NCBI GenBank assembly: GCA_030248135.1
Contig: JASANC010005147.1
Location: 1 to 64,000, forward strand
Reading direction: 5' to 3'
Length of the DNA stretch: 64,000 nt
From: Theristus sp. LFF4_11
Lineage: Eukaryota; Nematoda; Chromadorea; Monhysterida; Xyalidae
The notes beneath the pieces are model-generated. The model saw only the letters and a program-made list of their open reading frames with translations. It was not told the DNA's origin and searched no databases. How positions within the stretch are numbered: position 1 is the stretch's first letter; every line of letters starts with the position of its first letter. Positions 22,501 through 35,200 of this stretch are shown in pieces. The position numbers and the translations under genes are program-made.

Positions 22501-25500
22501 GACCACCACAAGTCGCTTGGTGGCTTACGCTTTGTTGTCGGTTTTGTTTTTAGCTCTTTTCCGTCTTCCTTTTCAGCGTTTTCAATAATTCTTTGCCTAC
22601 CTTGCTGATTGGCCATTTCGGGCGGATTGGATTCGAAATGAGCGTTCTGATTTGATCAAGCTCAGCGCAACTGCAAGCCTGTCAGTTGAGCGTTTGTGCA
22701 GCTGCAAATTGGTTTGTATGTTTTTGCTGCGCTTTTCTGTCATTTTGTCTCGCCACGTTCAAGCTGCTGCTTTTTAAACTAGGTGGAACTCAGAAATAAA
22801 CGGAATTTTGTGCCACTCGAAATGTTTTTTTCCAGGGAAGAGAAATTATTCATCACAGTGCTTTTCTTGTAACGAATTGCTTGAGATATCTTGACACCTA
22901 ATCCACCATCGTGCCTCGTTTTTTTTCTGCCGCGTTCTGTTCTTCTTTGGTATTATCAGTTTTCCCTTGTGTTCAGTGGATGTCTCTACGGACCCACGAG
23001 TACAATGACCAATGACGTTTCAGCGTCTTTTCCCCCAACTTTGTTTTGTCATTTTGCATCTTGATGTTTTCTGTAAGTTTTTTTGTTTTTTGTTCAAACG
23101 GTCCACGGATTCTTCACTTCGGGAACTACGTGATTGCTGCTTCTCGAATGTGTTGTTGTTGTTGTTCTGGTCTCTTTCTGTTTTGTTTTGGCGTTTGCTC
23201 GAGCTCCACATTTTCCACGTTTGTTTCACGCACGTTTTGTGCCTGGAATAAGTGCGCTCATGTGAACGAGAATATGACATGTGCAGTGACACCTCAAAAG
23301 ATTTGCCACTTTCTGTTTTGAAAGTTCGCAAATTTTTTTAGTTTATTCGAAAAACTATTTTCAGTTTTCTGTCGCTTGTTTTGCATTTTTTCCCGTAATT
23401 TTAGCTGTCAAATTTCTGCTCTGCTTTAACGCAGACAATGAAGAATTATTAGCGCTTCGATTTTGACATCGAAAAATTCCTAAAAGCACAATTTTGGTAA
23501 AAAGCACTCTGAAAACCCGATAAACGTTTCAAGATTTTTAAGCAAAAGACGGACCTATTCTTGTGATTGTGTGTTATGCTGGTTTTTTTGACACGTTACA
23601 TGGCGACAACAGCTGTTTAGAAAAGAGATAAACCCAAGAAGAAGCGAGTAGGTCGTTTTTTCTTTTTTTTGCCGTCGGGTACATGAGGTTGTGATTTTAC
23701 AATGGATTTTTTTTGCGTGGAACAAGTCGTTTTTTTCTGACGTTTATTGTTTTTCTTTTCTCGAGTGTTTTAGTTCATGATTTTTTCTTGTTTGTTTGGT
23801 GGGGTGGTTTTGTCTGCTTTTTCGTGTTGCTGTGCTTACATTTCAGTTCAGTATTCGTTTCAACTGCAATGTGTGCTCTAGCATCTAGCTCTTATTGCTT
23901 TTTTGTATGATGCGAATTTTGCGAACACTTTCTTGTGGCTATTGTTACCGTTGACGGGCACCAACTGCAGGTTTTAGGGCTCAGTGATTAGTGATTACTG
24001 ATTAATAGCGATGTCTGGAATTTTCTCGTGCTTCTTTTCTTAAAATTTGCAGTTTTCTAACGAATAACCGGAACTAGGAAAAACAAATAATTCTGCTGCT
24101 CTGCTTGTGCTGTCATTTTGCCTCCAAACAACTGCTCCCCACAACTTTTTGTTTTTTTTTCTCTTCCGTCTTTTCGTTGTTTTTCTTATTATTGATTAGT
24201 ATAATAGATTCTGGTGAATGCAGTGTGGTTAATTCGTTTAAAAAATAGGACGTGAAACAAACACATTTATCATTTTTGAAAATTGGTTTGTCACGTTAAA
24301 GTTGGTTTGTTGGTTGCATCAAATGAGAAACTTGATGGTTTATGTATTTTGGTTTTGAACTGCGACAATGATGCAAATAAAAAAACATACATGGAAAATC
24401 GCGCAAAACTTTTGGCATCAGATTTCTCAATTTTATTTTGTTTGTTTGTGTCGCTGAAAGAAAGGCATCGTTAGAATAGAATTGGATACTCCTAATCTTT
24501 TTTCTCACAAGAAGGAAGCATTCGTCTGAAATGCACACTTTCTTCCAGGCAACTGTTTGCAATATTGAGTTTCGGAATTTCTTTGCCTCAAACTGCTGTG
24601 CGAAATTTGCTGCATTCTCTGTTATATTCGTATTTTCCCCCAGATGTTTTGCCGCACCGTCACCGCATTTTGCGTTTCCGATTGCGTTTTCTAAAATTCT
24701 TCGTTCCGTCGAGATTTTCTTTTGATCTTGGTTTTCCAGTGACTTTTTGTTTTATAGTGTGCGCCATTGGTGGAGTTTTGAAGGAGTTTTTGTTGTATTG
24801 CTTTTCGATTTATTGTGTGGTGCATTTTGCGTGTTGTCTTTGTGTGATTCTGACTGGACGTGAGTTTTGAGCTGTCTTTATGTCTTTATTTGACAATGAA
24901 ACTATTAATTGTTGCATTTCGCCCACGTGTTCAACCGCAATCAGCGTGCTCTCTTCAAAGGCAACCAGTCAGATTCTTGCAGATGGACTACACATGTGTA
25001 ATTTTGACAAATGTTTTCATTGCGGCTATCCAAGAAAAAGAACCAATAATTTGAAAAGCTGGGGTGAAAAGTCGTGCCCGTGCCAACACAGCACAGTCAG
25101 CAACTTCAGCAACAAATTTGCGGCACAGAAATCGTTAGAAAACCAGTTCTTTTACATTCGAGTGGTGTCGGAAAAAATCTGGACGATCTAGAAAACTCGT
25201 AAATTGACTCACATAAATTACGGCACTTTTACTGCGGTTTTTTTGTCAGTTCTTTTCGAACACGTATAAATGCCATGCTGATGTTCGTTTTGGGGTTCTT
25301 TGTTGTTTGTGTTGTGCGCCTTGGAAGGGGAAAGAGAAACTTGAATCTGATATGCAAGTGACATGTGCTGTTTTCTGGAGTTTTGTTCCGCTGTCAGTTT
25401 CTTGGCTACTTTCTGAGGTTCAGCATTTTTTCCTTCTACTCTTGTTGTTGATTCCACAGCCGTTGCTTCTCTTTGCGCTTGCTTAGACGCCAAATCAATC

Positions 25501-26855
25501 AATCTTGTGATTGTTTTGCTGCTGCTTTGCAGTTGCCTTTGGCTGTACGTACTTTGAAGTTTCTTGTTTTTCTTATTCCAGTTTTAGTTTTTTTTTGTTT
25601 TTCAAGATTTCGGTTCTTTTTTCAGCGGGATGAAAACTTTGTTTTTATTCCATTTAACGGCCTTCAGATTTAAAAGATTGACAGGTTTTTGTATTTGACT
25701 CAAAAGAATTCGGATTTTTCTTCATTTAATCAATTTGACGTTGGTTTCTATTTAAACTATCACTCTGCTGTAGTTAAAGAATGTAACTTCCAACATTATG
25801 TAAAACTGTCACATTAAATTTGCGTCAGGTTCGGATATTTTTAATTTTCCCCTGGAATTTCCCATTATGATGGTAGACTTTGAAACAGGTAGACTGTTTT
25901 GGGGTTTTGTGACTGCATTTTTTTTTTTTTTGATTCACAGCCAATAAAGTTTTTTTCTGTGTGACGGATTATCTTTCATCATATTTTCGTTCTGTTTGTA
26001 ACGTACTTGCTATTTTTTGGCGTTTACACTAAAACTGTGCACTGTTTATGTTGCCAGAGTTTTATTTTGTATCATTTCATTCAAGTGCGCGAAAACGAGT
26101 ATTTTACTTTTTTTCACAATATTATATTGTCGCATCACTACTTTTGCATTGCTATAGTGCAGCACATATTCTCGTCTCATCAGGCGTCAGTTTGCTGGGA
26201 TGTGCCAACTCAAACCTGTTTGAAATGCAACATGATTGTCGCCATGCGTCTCTTGTGTGCTTTTACCATTAAGCTAATCAATGTGCTTAACCATTAAGCT
26301 CACGTGAACAGAGGTAGCCAAATAACAAAAGAATCTTCACAAATTACGCTGATAAAACGCAGTTTCGACACCGAAAACCGAAGTTTCAGTTTTAAAACAG
26401 CAGTAGGACGAAAGAACTTGGGGATCGGACTTTTCACAGAGCTTTTTTGCCCTAAAATACACCTAATGCTGATTGGTTGTCTGAATTTGCTAAATTTTAC
26501 CGCGCTTATTGGCGATCCTGAGTTTGAGTTTGTGCATTTGTCTTCGGTGGTGTTTTGTTCTTTATGAATGTTCACGTCGCTTGTCCCTTTGCAACCGATC
26601 TGCCCAGTTTCAGTCCAATGTACACACACATTAAAGGTTGGAAAAGAGTTTTGCAGTTGTCCGCCAAGGCCAAAGTCAAATAAAAAAGTGCACATCAACG
26701 CACGCACGGTGGTTTTGGCTTTTTTTTTGCTTGCTCGCTATTTGGCGCACACCGCACGTTTTTTTTCTGACTATTTATTTATTTGTTTATTTATTAGTTT
26801 TCCCCGTGTGTTCGATAGGTCCCGAAAGTTTCAGCCGACAGACTACGGTTTATAT

Positions 26856-27016
26856 GGTATCGGGTCTCGGCACGATCTCACAGCACGACCGTGTCTTCGT
26901 GATCGTGGCAGCTTGGTTTCGATTTTTGGTTTTCCTTTCATTTTCACTTTCCATTCCGAACTTCTTTGCTGCCTGTCACGAACATTGCGGTAAGATCGTG
27001 TCGACACCCGATACGG
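26856..27016. mobile_element. palindromic MITE, family I
   Basis: The left arm GGTATCGGGTCTCGGCACG (26,856-26,878) is repeated inverted as the right arm ending ACACCCGATACGG (26,993-27,016), a ~23-bp inverted repeat with a few mismatches. A related motif, GTCTCGACACGA, appears near 21,641 and 28,110 with an inverted partner ~100 bp away. This indicates a dispersed family. No coding capacity. Confidence 0.55.
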
Positions 27017-28106
27017 TAGTATCTGAAATACTCTTTGTGCCCAGAATTGTTTCAGCCAACCGCAGTTTCACTTTCACTACTACAACTACACCGTTTTTAT
27101 GTGTGTAGGTCATATCTCCAGGTTTTTTGCTGCGGTTTTTTATGTCAAACTATGTGGAGATAAATTGTGTAAATTAACACTGTCCAGCGTGTTGTGGTGT
27201 GATCGTTTCGAAAGCGCTTTTTTAGTTTTGAAACGTTTCTCTTTCTTTGCTGATTGCGTTAATTACGCCAATATGTTTTCGTTTTTTTTCGTGAAGTTTT
27301 TCGTTGGTTTGCTTCATCAAGTTCTCGTATTAGTTATAATTTTGGTCTGAATTATCTTTCGCTGCGTATGATGCCATGATTTATTCATGTTTACCTTCAA
27401 ATCGCTCTTCTGAAATACGAAGATTGTGTGAATTAGCGCGCTAATCAATTTGCTCTGAGGTTTGACTGGAGAGAAAATTCTCACCTGCAAAAGAGACTGT
27501 GCAAAATCGCTCTCACGGTCAAATGGGAAAAAGATTTTTATTTCGCTGACCTTGGTTCTGATTTTAGGTAATTTCAACGTCGTTTATAAATGAATAAACG
27601 AAAATGAAAGCTGAAAGTTTAATGGGATATACACACACATGTGGTTGGTTAGACACAGAAACTGACTGCTATAAAGCTGATTCAGAAAAATATGTTTTGT
27701 ATTTTATTAGCTAAATCTTCTATCAGTGATAAATGATCTCATTTGCGAGCTCGAACCGTTTTTCACCCAACTTTTTCGAAACTTTGTTAAACTTTTACCT
27801 TTCCGCGCTTCGTGGTCGACATTTCAATTGTTCACTAATAGAAAAAGTATTTTACAAATTTGCTGTAACAAGTCACAACTAAATTTTTCTGCTAGTTGAC
27901 TAATAACGTACATTGCATTCACGTTTAGTTTTTACTGTTGCTCATCGTCTGTTGTTTTTGATGATTCAACACTACTTTTCAGTCGTACCACCTAAAACCC
28001 CCATTGGCAGTTGTTGAAAGGTTTTTTACACTTGGCATTGGCGCTGTTTTGACACAATGGAAAGTAAAAAAAGCGCACAGCACGGTTTTGTTGCTGCCGC
28101 TGCCAT

Positions 28107-28226
28107 TCTGTCTCGACGTGAGTGCAACTGCAATTTTTGTTGTTGCACAAGCAAGAGTTGTTCCATTACAAAGAAACTTCCTTACAAACAGGGACGTTTT
28201 TCAGCGAGTTCGTGTCGAGACCCAGT
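28107..28226. mobile_element. possible degenerate family I MITE
   Basis: CTGTCTCGACGTGAGTG near 28,108 faces CGAGTTCGTGTCGAGACCCAG near 28,205, an imperfect inverted repeat sharing the GTCTCGACACGA core with the element at 26,856. Weakly supported. Confidence 0.35.
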
Positions 28227-28641
28227 CTTGTCGCGACTGCGCTAAACCGAATCTCTCTTTTTTGTCTTACTCCATTGACAGTTCAAAGTTCAAAAACTTT
28301 CTATTGTTTGTTTCTTGTTTTTCTTCTTCTTTGTACAGTCGCTTATTAAATTTGCCTGCTCTTGTTGTTGTAAATGTATTTCTACTAAGGCTTGTTTCAT
28401 TGCGCATTTAGTATTCCATTCTCACGCGACTGCCTTGTTTACAAACGTTTTATTTTTAGTGCATTTTCACCCTGCGCACTGTTGTTGCGTAATGTGTGTT
28501 TCGAAATAGTGTGCGCTTTTATGATGCGGGAAGTGGATGGAAGTGTAGGGGTCTATTTTGATGTTGATTTTTGTTGTCGTTGTTTTTTGATTGTGCAAAA
28601 CCGAAAAAAACATTCATTATCGGTTTTTTTCTCGTTTCCAG

Positions 28642-29212
28642 AGCGAATGCACACTGACGCCAAACGCCGCTCAACAACAACAACAACAACAGCAACAACA
28701 CGTCAGCTCGGCGGTTGCAGCGAATCAGCAGCAGCAGCTAATCGACGCAGCGAGCGTAGCGCCCGCTGGCGGCAGCGGCACGACCACGAATGTGCTGATT
28801 GTCCAGGCGCAACAACACAACGCCCGCCACAACGCCAATCATAATAACGCCGCCAATAATAATACTCCGGACGCCGGTTTCGCGCGTCACCCGGCCCACT
28901 CGCAACCGCACTCGTCCGCATTCCATCGTGCGCACGCCGTCAATGCGCCGGCGTCGGCCGCGCAGGCAGGCTCATCGACGCTCATCAACGTCGTCGGCGC
29001 TACAGGCAGCGGTGGCCTTGTGACGCTCTGCGAGGGCGACGACGACAACGCCGTTTCGCTATCGTGCGCGTTCGCTTCGGCGTCAACTGCTGCGAGCGAA
29101 GCGTCATCGAACGATTGCGCGTCGCGTACCGCCGAGTTCAGTGCGCCGCAGACGACGCTGAATGCACGCAACAGTAATCGCGCTCATCCGAGTACGACAA
29201 CGACGGCGACAG
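28642..29212 (+). CDS. INO80D-like exon 1 (first traced)
   Basis: Acceptor TTTCCAG and donor ACAG|GTGAGC; phase 0 in, phase 1 out, 190 codons. It opens with a polyGln run from CAA repeats, then Ala/Asn/His/Ser-rich low-complexity sequence with a small acidic patch (EGDDD). No Met precedes the Gln run in frame, so an upstream exon supplies the start. Confidence 0.75.
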
Positions 29213-32200
29213 GTGAGCTGGAAACCGTGCGAGTGGTGGGCACGGATGAAGTGGTGGAGCAAGTTTTGGAGTTTTTGTGTGTTGCTCTGATGCAAAGTGA
29301 TACAACGAGTCCGCAACCTGGGATTCAGGCAGAGCTGTTGAATTCAAACAAACAAACAAGCAATGCGCAATCAGAGCAGCCATGAAATTCGCCCCATGCC
29401 CCATGCCGGCGGTTCAATTCGTGCCCGCCCACTAGTTGCCGATCGTTGTCCTTGTTTTATTCATTGTATTCAGTTTCATGAATGTATTTTCTGTGAATAA
29501 CCCATTGCACAGGGTTTTTTTCATCTGAAGTGGTTCAAGAGGGACACATCACTGATGAGGCCACCCCTCTTCTGCATATGATGTTGGCCAGGCCGAAATG
29601 CAGAGAGCCATCCAACAACTTGGTTGATTTGTTTGTTCAGGCTCAACAGTGTCCAGCAATCCGGCCGCAAACAGCAACAGCACAATGACGCGCGGTTCAC
29701 CGGCGATGTTGCTAGTGAACGGGCATCATCATCATCAGCAGCAGTTGTACACCCCGCCGCCGGGCACGACGTCAACGGGGCGTGCGCCGCCCAATCGGGG
29801 ATCGCCGAGCATTGCGTCCAGCTCCGTGTCACCCGCCGCTCCGGCCGGCGCGACGTCGACGCCGAAAACCGCCGCAGGTTCGCGTTTTTACGGGCGCTGT
29901 TCGGTTCGCTGGGGAAATGGTTTTTTTGGAAATTTTCAGCAAATCGATTTTGGAAAGAATAAAGAATGTCGTTTCTACATTTTTTTATTTGTTGTTCGCA
30001 CGCCGGTTCCGGAGACCATAAGGTACCAAACTCCGGCGGAAACGGGCAATACTGCCCCCGAGCCCAATTTACCCTCGGCTCTGGAGGGAGTAGATCATTA
30101 GATGTTGTTGGTCACTTTCGTTTCTCCATTGTGTGTGTCTTGTCCGCAGCGGTTGGAACTTTTTGGAAGTTTTTGGATTTTTGGAACTTGTGTAGCAGGT
30201 GGATAGTCTCTGAGCAGGCAGTGGTTCAGTTCAGTCGTGACAGCTCAAAGCTGAAACCCTTTAGCCGCAATATGCTTTACAGCGCGCCTCATCTCAGTGG
30301 ACGGCAGCGGCAGTGGCGCGGGCGGGCCCGGGCCGGCACACGAGTTGATGGAGTTCACATCGCCTCCCGACCACCATCATCCGCATCAGCATCATGTCGC
30401 ACATCAACCAACGTCCTCGATGCATCAGCAGTTGCATCTGTCGGCGGCAGCACCGTCCACATCCACCACGCCGAGTCACCACTCTGCCAGTTCGTCAATG
30501 TCGATGCAGTTTGACGAGTCGCTGGCGTCGTCGAGTCTGGACGGAGTCGCCACGTCAACCGTCACACCGGCGACAAAGAAGACCAGGGCGAAAGGTGAAC
30601 GGCGATTTTCGCTCATTTTTGCTCGGTTTTATTTGTTCGTTGTTGAGATTTGTTTTTAATTTGCGCGGTTTTTGGAAGGTGGATTGAGGTTCAGTGTACG
30701 TGAACGGTTTGCGTGTTTTTATATGGTTGGTAGTCATTTTGAACTTGAATTTCAATTTCAATTTGAATATTTTTCCGCTTTTTGTGCCCATTGTTTTCAT
30801 TCTCAGCCATTTTTCCACGTGCACTCTTTCCAGGCGAATCGTGCGGCCAACAATGCGAGTTCGTCGACCCGGAGAAGCCGTGCCGACAACGTGCCATCTC
30901 CAACTATCGCTACTGCATTCGGCACATTCTGAACGATCCGGACTCGCCCTACCGTCCGTGCGTGCACAAGAAGAAACAGAAAAGTCAGTACACACACACG
31001 CGCTCTTGGTTGGCTCGTTCGTTTTTGTTGTTGTTGAGATTTTTAGGCGATGTTTTTTAGCCAGGGCTAACCCAGAGAAGCGTACAGAACGCCATTGAGT
31101 AGGGCGCCCATCGAGTTTTCTCTGTCATTAAGTGCCTATACACCCCTCGGCGGGGCTCGATCCCCCGAGCGCACAGACTGTAGTCTAGTGCACTACCACC
31201 ACGCCACGAGGCGATCAGTACGCACACGCGCTCTTGGTTGGCTCGTTCGTTGACATTTTATGATCAGCCAATGTGCTGGTGTGGTGCGTGTTGAAATAAA
31301 TCCTAAATCTAAAAATGTGATCATGCTCGCAATTTTTTTTTTCTTGCAGAGAAAGGCGACAAGGAGGTGAACTGCTCGAACCCGGTGCGCAAAGACCAAG
31401 AGCTCCCATACTGCAGTACGCATCTGATTCTGCTCGGCATCAAGGAGCCGAAACGCAAAACTTCTAGCGGCGGCGCGTCGAGCGGCATCGCACCGCATCC
31501 GTCGCAGCAGCCGCAGACGCCCTGCTCGGACGACATGGACCCGTCGGTGGCGGCGATACTGGCGGACCAGCAGTTTGCGGACCACACCGGTGGGGCCAGC
31601 GGCGGCATGCTGCTGATGAACGGGCCCGCGCACGCGCACATGCTCATGGGACCGCCAGCGCCGTCCTCTGTTGATCTGCCGTGTGATCTGACGAATCTGG
31701 ACAGCGCAACGTGCGCGCCGCATGACGCTAACAACAGTAACAATAATAATAATAATTTATTGGGCAACGCTTTCGACGCGCTGCCGTCGCCGACCGGCTC
31801 GGCGATCCTGAGGTCGAACGCGCACCAGTCCGTGCAGCAGGTTCGTTTATCGGTTTTGGTGTGGCGGGTTTTGTTTGTTCGGTTTTTTGTGCTTTTTTGG
31901 GTGCGCGAAAGCGGTGCGTTTCTGTACGTTTGCGACGAGTCATCAGAAGTGCGCGGTCTTTGCACGCGGCTTTTAATTGTGTATTTTTTTATTTCATTTC
32001 ATTTTATTTTGCCAACCGCAGGAAGTCCGATAAAACTGCAAGAACAGCGTATCAAACGGACCCAGTGTATGATACAGGGCCTGTATGTAATGTCACGACT
32101 TCTAATGTAATTATTGGAAAGCACCTGACTTCTTTGAAGGTAATGAGCGGTGATTGGCTGTTGCCTGATGGCCAATCAGCGATGAGCTCCAACGTACCAT

Positions 32201-35200
32201 CGCCGCACGTCTTCGAGGCGCAACCACAGCAAATGGCATTCCAGCAAACTGGTGCGTTTTCAAACGTTTTTTTATTCAATTGTTTACGTTTCTGAAACGA
32301 AAGGAAAACAAGCACCCTAACACCAGTAAACACAAAGCTGCCATGCGCCACACTGGTTGTATTCGTGCCTGTGTGTTTGTTTTATTGCCTTACAATGTCA
32401 AAGCACTGCCGAAACACAAAAAAAGAACGCTGTTCAGACCGGAATTTTCCTCGGAATTCCCAGCTTCACTCAAAGAGTGTCTGTCTCGCTCAGGCTCCGG
32501 CACTGACGGCCACCAACAATGGGCGAGCAGCTCATGCTCAGGAACGGGCATGCAGCCGACGACGCAATACACGCAGCTGAACACGATGGTCGTCAACGGA
32601 AGCATCGCGCACGCACCACAACAACAACACAACGCGCACACACAACAACTGATCATCACCTCGCAGGCGGCGATGCAGGTGGCACACTCTTGAACTGGAA
32701 CTTTTTATCAAAACATGTTTGTAACGTTGCAATAGCAGCTGATAGGTTTTAAAAGACGATATCAATCACTCGTTGGCGAAACAGACCGCTTGTTTCATAA
32801 CTGTCTAGTTTTCATGAATGAATGCGCTACTACTTTCTGTTGTACCCGAGTTATGATTCGGTCGGTGAACGCATGATTCAGCTGTCTCTGATTGGCTGCA
32901 TTTCAGAGAGCGGTGCGTTGATTGGTCAGTGACTGGATATGCAGCGCAAGCAGTCACGGTTTTTCAGTGTTTCGAATTCAATAACATTGCGCGTTGTTTT
33001 CTGAATGACGTAATTCTGGAACGATTCAAACATAAAAATGAAACAACCGACTTTTCAGACGGAATCCTCCTCTCTGAACCCACTGGCGATCCTGAACTCT
33101 CTCCAATCGCCATTGCCGAGTCCGTCCTACCCCAGCACATCGATGATGCCGACAAGCGCCGCCAATCAGCTGCCGCTACAAGCGCACCAATCAACGTTCA
33201 ACGTCGTGTCGTCGCTGGCCAATCAGCAGTGCTCCTATGAACAAGCGCACCAGCAGCAGATGCTGCACGACGGCGCGAGCGTCTGGCAGAGTGGAGCGCC
33301 CGTCAATGTGCACCACCACCAAAGTGCCGCCGCGTTCGACCACCATTATTACAGCAACAATGGCCCACCGCCGCCGCCGGCCTCCGGTGGCCAGCAGACG
33401 CCCGTCGCAGCGCAGTGCGTGTCGTTTTTTGCTGTTGTTTGCTTATTCTTGGAATATGCATTTCTGCGCTGTTTGCACTGACGAGCCGGGCAGGGGGCAC
33501 CGCGGTATGCGTCCGCCTGATGAAAGTGCGAACGGCCGAACTGCATTCTATGATCTTTTATTTTAGTCCCGTGACTTAATGCGCGCATAGACAGGCAAAC
33601 AATTTCATGCATGTCGCGGGAATTCAAAATTGGCAAATTGGAACCGAGTCCCCTGAATGGGGGCCGACTCGCTTTGGGCAATTCTGAATTGCCACATGAA
33701 GATTTTGCTTTCTACGTTTGCACACGTATTCAGTCGCAGATTCTAAAAAAAATTGATAATATTTGAAAGTAAATTTTTGGCGGGCTCTTGAAGCAAGCAT
33801 TGTGTTCTGATTGGTCGAGTCAGAGAGAGACTGGCATTTGTCGAAACACTCTCAACCCTGAGAAACACGACATCAATTGCTGCATTTTGCGTCAAAATCA
33901 ATCAAAAGCTGTGCTTTTCGCATTGCAGACCGGCGTCACTGATGCAACGGAGCAGTTCGGTCGCGTCCGCGTGCGCAACCGCTCGACCCGACAGTCGCCT
34001 GTCGAGTGCACCACCCACCGCCTCGGGCACTTTTCAATTCAACGCCACCAATCAGCAGCCATACAATCCAACGCTGCGCCACAGCCAGCCAATCAGCGGT
34101 CAGCAGCAAGCGCCCGTCATCAAATCGGAACTCGTTCAGTCGTACCCGGAGTTGGCGGCGAAATTGTCCGGGCCGGTGCCGACGGCGGCGGTGTCGTCCG
34201 CGCCGCACACCACCCGGCTGCTCCCAGCGTCGCAGTGTAGCACCGACTACGCCGCTAGCACAAATGCTACAGCGAGCGTGATGATGCATCCGCCGTACCA
34301 AGTGCATTCCAGCGGTCAGCCGCCAACCAATGCGGATGTGACCACACTGACGCAATTGCAGCCCGTTTATAGGTGCGACGCAGTTTTTGATTCTGTTTTA
34401 GATTTTTTTTCGTTTGGCTTCGGTCACAACCCACGGACAAGTTATTAATGAGAAGTTTTGAATTTGGCGCAGCGCACTGGTTTGGCTGCATCAATCTTCT
34501 ATAAACGGAGGAACCGTTTCGCAAGCGTGACTTGTGATGGCTTCCTTATTTTTATTCAACTTCGTTTGTTGTTGCAATCAGCACGTAGTTATATGTAGTG
34601 AGCTGCGTGGAAATGCGGAAATTCGGTTGGATTGATCGTGTAAACAGCGTGTCTGAACCAAACGATCGTTGATTCTCGCTCATTTTTTTGCGCATTTTTC
34701 TCAAATGGAATGTTGCACAGTCGCAATAAGACACGCGCCGGGTGGCGCGCCATCGAATATTGCCTGTGTATTTTTGGTTTGTGAATGTGCAACATTCGTT
34801 TGAGACCAATGTCACTGAGCGGATTGTAGCAGCGACACTCCCGGACAGAGTCTCTGTGTGAAATGTCGGGTGTTCCGATTCGGGATGGATGCGGCAAATA
34901 ATTTGCCGGAATCCAGACCCGATCCGGCCCAAGCGTGTTCCGGCCGGGCCGGGTCCGAAACCAATTTTAGGCGCCGGAATCCGGACCGGATTCGGCTCCA
35001 TCCCTAGTTCCGATTGCACGGTTTACCTCGCATTGTAGGCCGCCGCAGAGTCAACCGGGGCCCACGAACGCGCTCTCCGCAGCGTTGGCCGACGACGATT
35101 TCTGCGGCTCCTCGCACGACGGACCGTTTCTCAGGCCAGGTAAACACCGGAAAATGTAAAAGTTCAATTTTGTGACGGTTTTTTTTTGTTGCGTCAGATG

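Larger units (their letters stand above)
19597..28641. other. T-rich non-coding stretch, probable 5' flank or first intron of the INO80D-like gene
   Basis: About 9 kb with no defendable exon apart from degenerate inverted-repeat elements near 26,856 and 28,107. The traced gene begins at 28,642 at an acceptor without an in-frame ATG, so at least one earlier exon must exist. It may lie here or left of the window. The + strand T bias fits intronic DNA but is not proof. Confidence 0.4.

Noticed and set aside
28650..28844. alternative Thr/Arg-rich frame over the polyGln exon
   Set aside because: It is a frame shadow of CAA repeats. The Gln-rich frame spans the whole exon, keeps phase at both ends and continues through 29,212.
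29595..29660. canonical type I hammerhead with stem III and cleavage site downstream of GAAA
   Set aside because: No CTGCA-UH plus TGATGT follows GAAA in any copy. The only matching strand lies between CTGATGA and GAAA, hence the permuted model.
31990..32072. exon starting at GCCAACCGCAG before the GAAGTCCGATAAAACTG segment
   Set aside because: The segment is repeated at 63,418-63,452 next to (ATTTC)n, is not open in the needed phase, and is a repeat end.
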